A DNA stretch of 64,000 bases from Hypoxylon rubiginosum (GCA_902806565.1 CADCXA010000042.1:124001-188000); one strand, 5' to 3'. Shown: positions 24,592 through 37,852, counted from the stretch's first letter. Notes: generated by a model from the letters alone, not told the origin. A program made the numbers and translations.

Positions 24592-25030
24592 GCTTTGCCA
24601 TGATTACATTAGCTATCTGGTATCTATAGGCTGCGAGGACTCCAGAGTGGAAAAGGGGCGTATTCGTACGGAGATCTTCTGTTATTGCTTCATGTTAGCA
24701 GTTGAGATACATAGTACTTAGATACATAGGTACATACATATAGGTGCTAAATTCACACTAGGGCAAGGCGAAGCTGGTCTGTGCGTCGAACTTTACTACT
24801 CCGTGTTTGGCTTAGTGCCCTTTTCGCTTAATTTTTGGTGGGCAACGCACTCCCACAACTTCGCCAAATTTCTTCATTCGAAGATTTTCTTTTACTCCTC
24901 CAATTCACCACAACGACACACGACCATCCATTGTTGCAGGCCTTCATTCCCAACCTGGTTTGTAGCACTCTTCCTACGTATCGATTAATTGTTTCTATTG
25001 CTAACTCTCGTATTCCTCGCAATAGTCAAG
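24592..25030. other. Intergenic, promoter of eL15
   Basis: 439 bp holding the 3' end of the preceding gene and the promoter/leader of the ribosomal protein gene; no gene inside. Confidence 0.5.
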
Positions 25031-25905
25031 ATGGGTGCCCTCAAGTACGTCGAAGAGCTTCAGAAGAAGAAGCAGTCCGATATTCTGCGATTCCTCCTCC
25101 GAGTCCGCTGCTGGGAAGTATGTTGAAAAAATCCTTATCCTTCGACACGAAAGGCATATACACATACGAAAATCTACAACCATGATACAATTGGCGTGGA
25201 TGTTTATGTGGACGCTGTCTTCTCTCGTCGCCTTTCACCAGGCCGACGAGTGAACGTGTCTTTGCTATACACTCGTTGAACATTAGCTGAGAGTGCATCA
25301 ATATAGCTTCGTCAATTGAACGTCATCCACCGCGCCTCCCGCCCTTCGCGCCCCGACAAGGCTCGCCGCCTCGGATACAAGGCTAAGCAGGGCTATGTCA
25401 TCTACCGTGTCCGCGTCCGCCGCGGTGGTCGCAAGCGGCCCGTGCCCAAGGGTGCCACCTATGGTGAGTTTCTCCTGCTTTTGAACCCCAAACCAAACCT
25501 TGGAAGCAAATCACTGACGATGGCTCCTAAACTACAGGCAAGCCCACCAACCAGGGTGTGAACCAGCTCAAGTACCAGCGATCCCTCAAGGCCACGGCCG
25601 AGGAGCGTGTCGGCCGCCGCTGCGCCAACCTCCGAGTCCTCAACTCTTACTGGATCAACCAGGACTCGACCTACAAGTACTACGAGGTGATCCTCGTCGA
25701 CCCCCAGCACAAGGCCATCCGCCAGGACCCGCGCATCAACTGGATCGTCAACCCCGTCCACAAGCACCGCGAGGCCCGTGGTCTCACCGCTACCGGCAAG
25801 AAGTCGCGTGGTCTCAACAAGGGCCACCGCTACAACAAGACCAAGGCCGGCCGCAGAAAGACCTGGAAGAGACACAACACCCTGTCTCTGTGGCGCTACC
25901 GATGA
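25031..25905 (+). CDS. rpl15: 60S ribosomal protein eL15
   Basis: Three exons (25031-25117, 25307-25463, 25538-25905) give 203 residues, one short of the yeast protein. eL15 is a core protein of the large cytosolic ribosomal subunit. Exon 1 encodes [17 protein letters not shown] through the RVRCWE motif. Exon 2 resumes at [20 protein letters not shown], and exon 3 carries [13 protein letters not shown] and the very basic tail ending [10 protein letters not shown], all diagnostic. The start context is strong (gtcaagATGG). Codon use is strongly C-biased, as in highly expressed fungal genes. Intron 1 is 189 nt, much longer than the other introns in this window (intron 2 is 74 nt), and could hold a regulatory element or small RNA. 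Confidence 0.98.
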
Positions 25906-28065
25906 GCGTGTGCTAGAGGTGGCGGCTAAGGGGAGGATGATGGCTTGGTCGTGGTTACGACATGCAACGAGGTCTTTCTTCATGAATTCTGCCTGGAGTT
26001 ACTCTACATAGTTGAGAAAGGAATGAAAAAATTCTTTCCAGGGACGAAAAGCCTTTGATTCTAATTCATCAAGTTCTCGTCTCCCTTCTTTTGCATGCTT
26101 GGGTGACATGTTCCATCTTCATCCATCTATCTTGTCTAGTGTACGCCTCACTTGGTGTCCTAGCATCGAGATCCCCATGCGAAGATATCCCCCAAGTCAT
26201 CCCTAATATAAACCGAGGCGATATCTTTCATTACCTGCATGTACGTAAGGTACCTGTGTAAAGCATACACATGTAGATGGTAACATTAAATAGGCGTTGG
26301 GACTTCGATTTTCCCTTCTATTCCTTGTACTTATCATGTACGTATTCCGCCTCGGGCTCATAGACTCGTTCCCTCGAACTCGGAGCTTGGAGCTTGGAGA
26401 TAGTCGTAGATCGAACGGAATGATGGAAGAGCGAGGACTCGAGGTCGGATCGGCTGGAACGAACACCAGTAGGAGGGTAGGCAAAAAGATAAATAGGTAT
26501 TTCCTAAATAGTCGCATTAGTTCTTGTTAGTTTCTTATTCGTACCTATCCGCAGTGAATTAGATAGATGACCCTGTTTGTATTGGTTCTATGATATCGCT
26601 TCCTGTTCTCTCATACTAGACTGACTGAGTTAGCCGTGCTGCTTGATAGTGAGGAGAGGAAAGAGGGAAATGTTTGGAAGGGAGCTCGGGTTGGAAGTCG
26701 ACAGTTCTGATACTTTGGCCCGTCGAGTACATAGTAGAATGGCGAGTTGTCAAGGTGGAATAATACACCGTATGTAACCTACCATGGCAGCTGATGATGA
26801 GATATATCCAAGTAATGGATGCTATGGGTTTTCCTACCTCCTATCACTACGGGCGGGCGACCTTTAATGTCCCGTAAACGTCAAGATTTGACCATTGTCA
26901 ACGCGTAAGCATGCACCGAGATCAAAGTTTGTTTTGTGTCTTGCTGTATTGAGGGACTATCTGCAAAGGGGATTTTTTTTTTCCTGACTTCCTATCTTCT
27001 ATGGAAAGGCCAAGGCCAAGGACAAAATAGTCCTTGCTTTATCGCCAAGCCGAGCCAAGCAAGATAGGCAAGATCCCATCACGGGGAGGGAAGAAGACAT
27101 TCGCAAAATCAAATCCTAGTGGTAGATGTGCCCCCTCTCACGGAAGCACAAAAGCCAATAAATGCGCGCAGAGGCCCCTTATTTATCCCCCATCCATATG
27201 TTGCCTTGGTCTTAGACTCTGCGCCACACCTGATACATATTATCTTAGGGTTATCGGTCAATCAACCATCCCATTCCGCAAAAGCCCTGGGGTGGGTGAT
27301 ATTGGTATATGTATCGTCTAGACCAGCAAAAAAAAGGGGGATTGCGTGACGCCACCAGCCAATGTTCGCACGAGCCGAGGCTTTTCTGGGAAGACTAACC
27401 GGCCCGGAGGCGGAAGGTCCACAGATGGCGAGCGACGAATTAGGTGCGATTATATGCCTATCCGTAGTAGAGCATACGTGATGTAATCAACATCACAAGG
27501 CGTGGGGTCGAATTGCCATTGCCAACGAGTGACACCAGAGCCGTAGTAAGGCGATTCGTGGCTCAGGTCGAAAGGAAATACCGAAAAAAGGAGAAAAAGA
27601 AACGAAAGTCTATGCCGAGGTGCTTTTTTTTCTTGAGTACGGTGGTACAGGCCACATTCGGAGGGTAGAGGTTTAGGGGTGTGAAGATTGCAAGTGTGTC
27701 GTAATTGGGACCAGCTGACAATCTTTCAGCACCCTATCGTTCGAATCGCGTGTCGTGCGTAATGTACAGGGCGGTTCGTAGAACGATGAATAGTAGTGAA
27801 GCTGGTTTGCAACACCATAGTGCGGGCGAAATTGTGTCATTCCATAGTACAAGAAGAATGGGATGAATGTGGCGGGTGAAAAGTGAAATTGGACTGTCAT
27901 CAAGCTCGTAGGAAACATCATTCATGCTTTGTGGAGAGTCACTGAGACTGTGTAACCGGCGATTAAGTAGAGAGTTGACCGAAATGATAGTCGTGACTGT
28001 CATATCCGAGGTCGTAATATTCATATCGTTACAAGTGTCGTGACCACCATTCGCGAGACAAGTGT
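25906..28065. other. 2.2-kb intergenic region between convergent genes
   Basis: Lies between the 3' ends of eL15 (plus) and the PUF gene (minus); no supported gene. Composition and words are unremarkable. Confidence 0.5.
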
Positions 28066-31000
28066 CTAGATGAAGCCTCCATTCTCGCTAGGACTGCCAT
28101 TAATATTGACACCAGCACCAGGGTACGTAGAGTACTGGTTCAGTCGCGGCGGCTGAGGAGGGGCATGGGAATTGACACCTGCCACGGCCAGGGTGGTGTT
28201 GGATGGGTATGGCATCCTGCCACGAGTGCCGTTAAGGCCGTTGTAGAGACCAGCCGGGATTGGGCCCGGGTTGGCGATGGTTCGAGCCGGAGGAGGCGGG
28301 GGAGCGCGAAGGGAAACCTGGCCCTGGGTGCCATCAGCTGCAGTCGTCTGTACATTGCCGCCATTCACGCCGCGAGTATCGTGCTGCTGAACCTTGGCTT
28401 GGAGGCGGCGGCCGTAGGGTGTGTGTCTGATGCCAGTGAGGTGAGGTCGGATGGCCTCAACCAGCATCATCTTCTTGGCCTGGGTGGCATGCTCCAACGC
28501 CGTTTGGACGACGTAGTTGCCAAAGTTGTCACGCAGAAGACGATCCATCTCGCCGGGACTAAGAAGTTCATTAACCATCAGGTCCTTAGAGTCCTCGTTA
28601 CCGCAACGGAGGCACTTCTCGATCACATTGGAGCTGAACTTGTGTCGGGAGAGCTGACAGATTCTGCCGCGGAACTGCTGAACCAACGGCTCCGTAAAGG
28701 CAGTGTCGTTCAGATCAATTATATACTGAACCACATAGTTGCCAAACGGATCCTGCACAAGGCGTGTGGCGTTCTCGGTGATTTTGGAAATCAGCCACAT
28801 CTTCTGATCCCCAGAGGCGTGGTCGATGCAGCGTTGGAGAACGCAGCAACCATGACGATGAGTGCCGACATCGATACATCTGTTACCAACTGCAGTGAAG
28901 ATGAACTGAGCACCCTGGGCGTTGAGCTTGTTGAGACACTTCTGGATCACATGGTTACCGTTAATGTCTTGGATCAGCTCTACAACTCTGCCGCCCAATG
29001 CTTGGATGATTAGCTGGACATGGGTCGGAGTCGAGACGGACTCGATCATCTTCTGCAATGCACGAGTACCATGTGCATTCTTTGCAATCTCCACCATCTT
29101 AGGAGAGGCATTCTGAATCAGCACGGTACGTTCATCGTCGGTACAATACTCGAGAAGCTTCTGGCACAAGTAATTGCCGAACGGATCTGTCATGAGATCG
29201 ACGATGTGTTGGTTTGTTTCCTGCCAAATCATGTGGACCTGGTCAGGCAATCGGTTCTCTAGCTGCTTCTGCAGATATCGACAACCAAACTGATCCTTGC
29301 AGAGACCGTAGATTTGACCAGCGGCCTGCTCCAGGGACATGTTCGCATAGCGGTTCATAGCCTCGCTGTCTTGGGCTCGGCGCTGCTGGATGACGCGCTG
29401 CTGCGAGTCACGGGGTTGCGTAGAGCCTTGGTAGACGGGACCATAGGGACCGTAGTTCTGCGGGGGGAAGTTGTTCATGCCCATGTTCTGGATGCCCATG
29501 GTGAGCATGTTCATGCCGTACCCATTGCCGTTCGGGTTGTTCTGGCCGTATCCGTTGTAGAACTGCTGGTTATACCCGACGGGAGGCAGACCAGAAGAGG
29601 GGGCTCCGTTAGAAGCAGGAGCCTGACCGGCAGCCTGGCTCGAAGCAATGGGACCAAACGCAGGAGCGTTACCTTGCAGGGCCGATTGAATGGTGGGGAA
29701 TCCTGCACCAGCCTGGTTGGCGGCGATATGGGTGTCCGCAGAGAGCTCACGGCTGTGACGCTTGACTCCGGTAGGGACACCATTGGGGAATCGACCAATG
29801 CTTGCGTTGTGGTGGTGAAGGTGGTTATTGGCATGCGCATTCGCATTGGTGGAGGGAGTCATGGTAGCGCTGGAGACACTCTTGATGGTAGGGACCTCAC
29901 CTGCAGAGAACGAGGTCTGCAGCTTAGGAGGGGTCGCCAGCACCGAGCTGGACGAGGGCGACATGGTGGCAGTAGTTGCGGAATCAGGTGTAACGTCTCT
30001 GTACTGACTCATGTCGAGAGAGTGGCGGAAAGATCGCGAAGCGATAGAGCTAGTGTCAGTTGACGATCCAGACTGGCCAGTAACACTGGTATCAGGAGTG
30101 TTCAGTTGGGATGATCCCAAAGTAGTCAGGCTTTGCTGCTGTCGGTGACGCGACAAGCTTCCCCAACCGTTGGTAGGAGTGGTTTCGCCACTTGGGAGTT
30201 GCGATGCAAGATCTACTGCAGCAGAGGAAGCAGATAGCTATCGTGCAATACAGAATACAGTTAGCAGTAATTCCAGGCCTAATAGGACCAGTTGTGTATG
30301 CAATAACTGCCAAGGTAGAGGGTACAGAAGTGAGATGGTTGGTGACAGTTGAATTGTGACAGTTGAATTGTGGAAGGGAACAGAGGAGAAATAAGTAGTA
30401 AGACAGAGACAGGAATTCGCCTAAGGAAAAAACACCTTAACGACCAAGGCCATGTGGGTTGTGTGTTGTGCTTAGGCAAATTTTTTTTTTGTATTTTGCA
30501 AAAGCGTTGCCCGGCGGCGGCACGGGTAATTTTCGCGTTTTCCCCTTAGCTGCACCGTCGAAACGTCAAATTTGACGACACAATGCCACCCACTGTGCAA
30601 GGTACCTTGCAAGGCACCTGGATACCTGGCCAACAATAGGATAGGAGTGGGGACAGGCGTGAATGTGAATGGAAACATGGTGCAAATTGTGTGAACAATG
30701 GGTGTCACGTGTTACTCACCACATTCGGGTTTCCCTTCTGTGCATAGAGCTGGGGGAAATTGTCCTCGTTTGCGTCCATACTGGCGAAGCTGTTCAGATC
30801 GATCGAGGATTCGTCGTCTCTGAACAGAAAACCAGCCGTGTTGGTTTGGTCAATGTTGTCGTAGAGGTTTCCACGACGAGTGACTGGCATCGAATACCGG
30901 TTAAGACTGAGAAAGTTCTCAAGTTAGTGAGGCTCAACAACGCCTGTATGTACGTAGACACGAGTACAGGACCAGATGTTGCGGAAGGATATGAGTGTGT

Positions 31001-32660
31001 AGTAGAGTGTGTAGTAGCTGTGGATTTATTTGGATGAAGTGGTTCTCAAGAAGTGATAACAGCTAGGCCTGATCAAGAGTTGAGGAGGCAGGTGTATAGC
31101 TGTGGACTAGGTGGATGGGGTGGGATATTGTTGAAGGGTGAAGGTGTTTTTATTTTTATTTCTCAAGAGCGAGTGAGGAAAGTGGTTGTGGAAGGGAGTG
31201 GCAGAAAAAAAGGTGGTGTATCAGTGTACAATAGGGTTGTGGACAGCAGGGTAAGACGCAAGATGACTTGCGATTCCTGTTGGGCTGGAGAGAAAGCTGT
31301 TGAAAATAGAGGTTACTCGCCCCAAATATCAAATATCTCACTGAGATCCTTTGTGACGGAGACTACCCGGCGAACCCTTATTAATTGAAGAAGCAACCAC
31401 GACTAAGTGACCGAAGAGGAATACAAGGCAACCGTAGGAGCACTTAAAGACTCCATCCATCCATTGCTATTGAAATAATGAGACTTCTCACACAGTGAGC
31501 TCAAATTTCCTAAGCGACATAGGTACCCAAGTACCAGTACCACGGGTTGAACCAACCGAGTAAAATATCGAGGGCAGGTTCGTTATATACAAAAGGAAGT
31601 AACGACTGATAATAAGAAGAGATGGGCTATCAGGAGTATTATACTTACGCATTAGTTGATCGATGACTAGTAGGGTCCTGGCGGAGTGCCTCTTCCTTTT
31701 CATCCTCGTCGCTATTTCTTCGAGAACCCGGCACGGAACGTGATGGGAGAGGATCGTCAAAGAATCGGGATTGAAGAATACCTGATTGAGGAGACGTGAG
31801 TTGCGAACCAGATCTCCCAGATCGAGTGGTGAAGAGCCCTGGCGGTGAGACCAAGCCGAGGCTGGGAGTCGAATATCGATTAGGGCGAGAGAACATAGTA
31901 GGGAATCCTGAGCTCGTCTCCCGATACTCAGGCGGCGTCGTCGGTTCCGATTGGTGACCCGTCATGGCTATACCATTTCCTCGACCTACTAGATCCTCCT
32001 GCATCTGAGCAATATCGAATTCGTCCCGCCGCTGCTGCTGGTCCAACTTATGCATCTCGGCCTCGAAGCGCCGCTTCTGTTCGCGAAGCTTCTCATACTC
32101 GATCTTCTTTTTCTCTAACTGTACAATTCGTGAGCGTCAACTCGATAACGTCAGAAAAAAATGGCAATGGGAAACATCAACAAGTATGGAGCACACGCGC
32201 AGACATGCGACATTAGACATATGACCCCCCGGACCGCAGTTGACAAAGGGGCAGCCTTACCAGTTGTACTTTATACTGCGTCTAGGTTGGCCAATGTCAG
32301 CTGCGGGTTTCACAAGAGCGAGACATTCAATTAAGAGGACTGAGACATGGTCGGAATAGTTCCAACATTGGCCCCAGCTACACATTCACGCCGGGTCATA
32401 CTACCTAGCGCGACAACATTCAGACGTTGGAAGTAACTCACGGCAGTGTATTCTTGGGGTTCGGGCAATCGCTGGGTGGATATAGTTGACAATGTTGGTA
32501 CACGCCCCGAGTCGGTAGTGAATCGTCGAGGCAAGGTGGTTCGAGGATCTTGCGAGACTGGCTGAGGCATGGGCCTGCCATTTCTCTGGGGTGAGACAAG
32601 AGAATTCATCGGCGCCTCGTTCCTCGGAGACTGCTGAGTGCGAAAACGGTATTCATCCAT
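28066..32660 (-). CDS. Pumilio/PUF-family mRNA-binding protein
   Basis: Five exons (32660-32442, 32275-32261, 32118-31649, 30906-30720, 30237-28066) join in frame to 1020 residues. PUF proteins bind 3' UTRs and repress or localise mRNAs in the cytoplasm. The N-terminal 590 residues are largely disordered, with a charged coiled coil (LEKKKIEYEKLREQKRRFE) and short conserved blocks (LPRRFTTDSGRVP, RYSMPVTRRGN). A C-terminal PUF domain of eight repeats spans about 594-916. Repeat recognition residues read CR-Q, NY-Q, TR-Q, NH-Q, CC-Q, NY-Q, SN-E, NY-Q from R1 to R8, predicting 5'-UGUAUAUA. The domain resembles Puf4/Pumilio rather than Puf6. Exon 2 is only 15 nt; the introns of 742 and 482 nt are unusually long. 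A further 5' exon is possible: the frame is open above 32660, and a 21-nt segment with splice-like borders lies at about 32720-32740. Confidence 0.93.
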
Positions 32661-35600
32661 GTTTTGTTTAATCTGTTGTTACAACACCGAAAAGCTTTCG
32701 TACAGGCCAAATTGGCAATCACCGGTTTTCGTTCTTCTATAAACTGCGGATCCAGAGAGCGACGATTAGCAAATATCCTTCATGACGACGCGAAGCGCAA
32801 GAAGCCGACGACCAAGTTTGCCCTCTCTTAACTTTCTTAATAGTACAATGCGGGGAGGTTTCAGAAAAAGAATAGCAAGGAGGTCTCGCGCCGTGATTCG
32901 TATGTGTTGTATTGCGTGGCCGCCACATATCCCTCGCCTAGCAACTCGACTCGCGCTGACCTGACGATGTTTCTAGGGGGTCTAGGGTCTAAGGTCTAAA
33001 GGGGGGTTTATCGGAGAGAATATTGTTTTTTTTTTTAGGATCTTAGGAATGCGAAATCATTTTACTCACCTTTGATGAGAACAACTATAGCACAAAACGC
33101 AGAAATGCGGCCCTGGAGAGCCAGGAGCGGCAGCGAAGCACGGGAAGAAAAAAAAGTGTGCAAAATCGCGAATGCAAGAAAAAATAAATGAGTGTGGAGT
33201 TGTGCGAAGAGAAGGAGATTCAAATGTTTCAATTGCTGCGAGTGGACGAGGCACAGGGAGGTTAGACCTTAGCAGCTTAGCTGGAGGAACAAAGGCGCGC
33301 GACCACGAACCAACCCATTCTTCTGCTTCAGTTCCACCCCTGGGCTGCCTGGTCGAACCCTCTGGGCTCTCTGCCTCTCTCTGGCAGTCTGTCTTTTGCC
33401 CTGGTCCAAAGTCTCCAGACTCTCAGGGATCCGGTCCTTAAGCGACTTTCATCGACGTACCGTGCCTCTCCTATGTATATCGATGTAGTGAGTGCCCATA
33501 AAGAATAGGATATATACAAGATGTATACATGCACCTTTTAGTGGGCTACAGTGGGTGTCTTCGGTCTCCACGTTTTGTATCTTGTGCAATATGTACCTAC
33601 GGGTACTACTGTAGGCATGTATGTACATAGAACCCCTCCTATTATGTATTCTCCTCCTCTGTTATCCCTATCCCTGGTTTTTCTAACCCACCTTAATAGA
33701 GCCTAACGTTACGTGTACTACCAGGTAGACACATACAGACATAAAGCTGCGGCGTACACTCTGCTCCATGCTACCTGTGTCATTCCTCAGCAGAGGTATA
33801 CAACATGTAGTTGACAAATCGTGAACGGCTTCACAGTATACCACCCTGTAAACCCGAAAACCGAGCATGGAAATGCAGGTGTAGGTTTCACAAGCCGTTA
33901 GGCATTGGCCTCACCTACCTTTTCTCGGGTACGTACATGTATGAAGACCATCCACCTATCGACTCCTACCTAATACTAAGCGACGAGATACAGTAGAAGT
34001 ATATAAAAATCTATAACTGTGCGCCATTGCCTAGCCTACATGTAGGTAAGCAGATGTGGCTTTGTAGCTTATTATGACAAAGTCTGTCTTCGTTTTTATT
34101 TTATCCGAGGATCCTCGTTCCCCTTTTCCTAAGGGGACTTACTGCTGCTGGTCGCGAACTCTAACCACAGGCTTGGATCCCAGAAGGTGGAGTTGAAGGC
34201 CAGACCTAACCCATAGGTTAGGTACGCAAGAAGAGACGGCTTCGGTGTTAATAGTTTCGATAAATCGCCTGCGCTTACAAGGTAGCTTTCGACTCCATTG
34301 TCCATATCCATAGAACTCTTATGTTATTCTCGCGAATACTTGGTGGATATTCCAATTCATGTTGTTAAAGGCAGGTAAAAGCGAATCTGATAGATCTATC
34401 ATAAATGCTAGTGCCCCACTACTACGTAACATATGTCTCTGATGGCTGTCGAGACGGATCTAAATGCCGTTAATCTCTTAAAGGTACGTTATTGTCCCGG
34501 GTACCCCTGACGTTGTTAGGTAACTGGGATACCTAGGTAGCTCCTCCAAACTAGAGGGGAGCCGTTAAGCGGTGAGCGGAAACCCTTACCTGTCGCCTGT
34601 CACAAGAGTCAAGTCGACGGACAAGCCAGCCACCCGTTCTTTGGCTCCGGCCGGCCTTTTCACAGTCACTTCTCACTTTCTTGCTTTGTTGACTTACAGA
34701 TTAGTGCGGGGGGCCATCTGAATTGCAGATAATTACGAATCTCAAGCCCATCATCCATCATGATGGGCATTGGAAAAGAGGCTCTCCTTCATATACATAG
34801 TAGTGGTTAGAACCGAACGGGTACACAAACGCTTTGGACTCGCCTCAGCTCGATCCAGCCCAGCTCGATGTATGAGATGATTCATCCGTCCATCTTTTAT
34901 TCCCGTTCGGTTACCCAATGCCATCTTGCCTCCCCCCAAAAGGTACCCAAGTCTCCGTCAGGGTCTACATCAGACGGTATATGTCTGCTCTGTCCCCCGG
35001 TTCGACAAACTCCAAAGGCATGGCATAGTATGCATGCAAGAGGACAAGAGGTGACAGAGGTGTAAATTGGGAGTATACATCAACGAATTTTGATTGGCCG
35101 AGTCTCTTACCCACGTTTGCTAAGAGACGGCTTTTCATGGGGCCTTTCTGCATAACGGTCCTCGAAAAAGGTCTATGTTACTATGTATATTGGAAGCGGG
35201 TTCACTGTGCTGAACTCGAGCTGGCGCATTTACCCGGTGTACGGACGAGAGACTAGAGCTACCAATAGACAGCACCTATCTTTGAATAGCGACATTGGGA
35301 GCGCACTGCACAACGGTCTCTAAGTATTTGAGACATTGTCCAATATTCGTTACTAGAACGAGCTGGTGCTGGTGCTGGTTGGTAACCTACCCCCTAGGGT
35401 AACGCAAAGTACTGCAGAGGATAGTTCTCTTCCGAGCCACGTTCGTCCGGTGCTTGCTCCGGTCTGTTTACGAATGTCAAGCAGAGTTTGTACGACACCA
35501 CTTGACATCTTACCAGATGTGTCTCCTACATCTGCTACCAGCCGTAGGGTCCATCCTCTTGGTGTTTCGGATCAAGCCTAGGTCTCTTTGCTTTTATCGA

Positions 35601-37852
35601 AGTGCTTTCTAGCGCGGCTCCAATAGCGATGGATCCTAAATATGCCTGCTTCTTTTCCCCTCTCCTTCTCTTCTTGCCCTTATTATAGTCATCAATAATA
35701 TTTCCTCTTATAGTTTCTATGGCTTGCCGTTCTCGCAATTATTGCCGAGACTATTCAGAGTCTAATAATTTGGAGTTGTGAGTATCCCTCAGCAGGAGAC
35801 TGCCATCTTCCTAGACTCTATAGAGAGATGATCGCCAAACTCGAGATACTCCATGAATTACGGTTTACAATTGGTTATCAACGTAACTGCTCTAGTGGCG
35901 ACATCCAGAACGTTTGAAATACTGTTACGATGGGTCAGACCCTTAGCTATGTATGTACTTGCTCTTCTTACCTGCCACCTACCAGCCTACCAAGCAATCT
36001 ACATAGTGGTTTGGGCGGCTACGCAGAGAAAACCCCATCCTTGTTCGGCTCACCGACTTTTTGCCCAGACACGGAGAAGCTACCTGCCCTAGTGAGTCTG
36101 CACGTCACCCAACCAGCCAGCCCGGGAAAAGAGCACGTCTTCCCGGATACTCAGATACTTGGACCTTTGTACCACGATGTGCGCTTGTGGCTTACATATA
36201 TTCAACTCAGCAAGTCGGCATCTATGAGCCGTTAGGAGAACCATACATGTTACGTCTCTAGAATACCTACCGAACTCTGATTCGGAAACTCCCATAAGCT
36301 GATGCTGAGTCGCGAAGTAGACTGTAGAGCACAGACTGTAGAGCACGAGGCTCGGAAACAAAAAGGATCTAGATGTGTGCTTAGGGCGATCTTTCATGAC
36401 GGGCCGAGTCTGGAACTGGCCTGGCAGCCTGGGTAGGTCGATGATATTACCAACGAAGGCGTATTGGGTAGGCACATGGACGATCCCACGATATAAATCT
36501 ACACAGCACTAGTACATTTGCTTGAGATGGAAATATTCGTCGAGTATCCCTGCCTCTCGACCCCCAACCCCTCCTTTGTATGCTTCTCATCAGACGGTCA
36601 TTTGTGACATGACGAAATAGATGCATTATACTCTACCTTTTGCACCCTACCGGTACGAAACCAAAGAAGAAGAAAAAAACCACCACCCTTGGCTGCTTTA
36701 GACATGTTACCTGGATGGATGAGGCGACTTCACAAGCAGGACAGGCCGATGCATGGCGGATCGATCTGCCAGCACAGCGTATAGTCTCCTGCAGTTGAAT
36801 CTGCGGGCAAGCTGCAGAAGCAGTCGAGACGAGGGGCAGCAACTCTGTACGAACGACGATGGAGGGGTAAAGAGGGGCACAAATGGCTCATTTAGATGGA
36901 TGAGCTTGGTCCTTGGCAATTCGACCAATCCCCCCATTGACCCATTCGTTGGAATTCTTTACGCATTGTACTGTTCCATCCTTTCCATCCTTGCGTTCCT
37001 AACGGGCTACTACATATGTGGTGTGGTAGGAAGACGGTAGGTATGGGATGTACTCGAATAAAAATAGAGATACTCCCAAACCAGGGGGGTACATAGGCAC
37101 GGAGGTAGTAGACGACAAGAAGCGACCAAGTGATGTGAGCGAATGACGATATTCCAACTTGGTAGTGCTTAGAAAGGCGAAATCTTGTATTTTTGTATTG
37201 TATGATGAACCGCTAGCTGATGATCGTATGTAGGTAATATGATTATGGCTGCTACATATGTAGAAAAGTGATCTCATATAAAACATGAGGACAGGAGGAG
37301 TGATTTTCGGATTGCCAAAGCTGGAATCCGTCAAATTGTAGGGCTAACGAAAAGAAATCTCCGGAAATCGAATCTATAACTTTAACCCCAAACCCCATGG
37401 AGTCTCCCATGCTCGGAAGATCCACAATCACAGCCACTTTAATTGGTTTAACCAAGCGGTTTTTACCCAAGGAGGTAAGATCCTAAAATCCCTGCTAGTA
37501 AGGGAACATCTTTAATCCAAAGAAAGCTAGTCTTGATCAGGAATACGTAAAGCACGGACCACTGATAGGTATCCCAGCAACATGGTTAGCACCGGCTCAC
37601 ATTTGAGGTCCTAGCTTCTTGCACTTATTTCGAGAACAGCTCAAGCTCAGAACCTTAACAACCTCGGGGTACTTAGGTACTTAGAAATCATAGCTCTTTT
37701 TTTTTTCTTTGGTGGGGGACGTTCGCCGCCGCAAAAGCTTCTATCATTTCAAGAACGAGGCTGATCTTTTGACTCATCTCACTCTTCTCGCACTTTTCTC
37801 AAACCTCTCAATTCAAACATCCGGAACCGCATGAAGATGCTCAACCGTCAAG
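32661..37852. other. 5.2-kb gene-poor region
   Basis: Besides possible 5' exons of the PUF gene within the first 300 bp, no gene could be supported. It contains one exact TACCTAGGTA (34530-34539), a 14-bp perfect tandem duplication at 36319-36346, and the promoter of the Pol III subunit gene at its right end (T-rich run at about 37690). Confidence 0.45.
36319..36346. repeat. 14-bp tandem duplication
   Basis: AGACTGTAGAGCAC occurs twice in direct succession without mismatch. Confidence 0.85.

Noticed and set aside
27715..27760. B-box-like GTTCGAATC suggesting another tRNA
   Set aside because: No T-stem pairing, no A box or acceptor stem around it.
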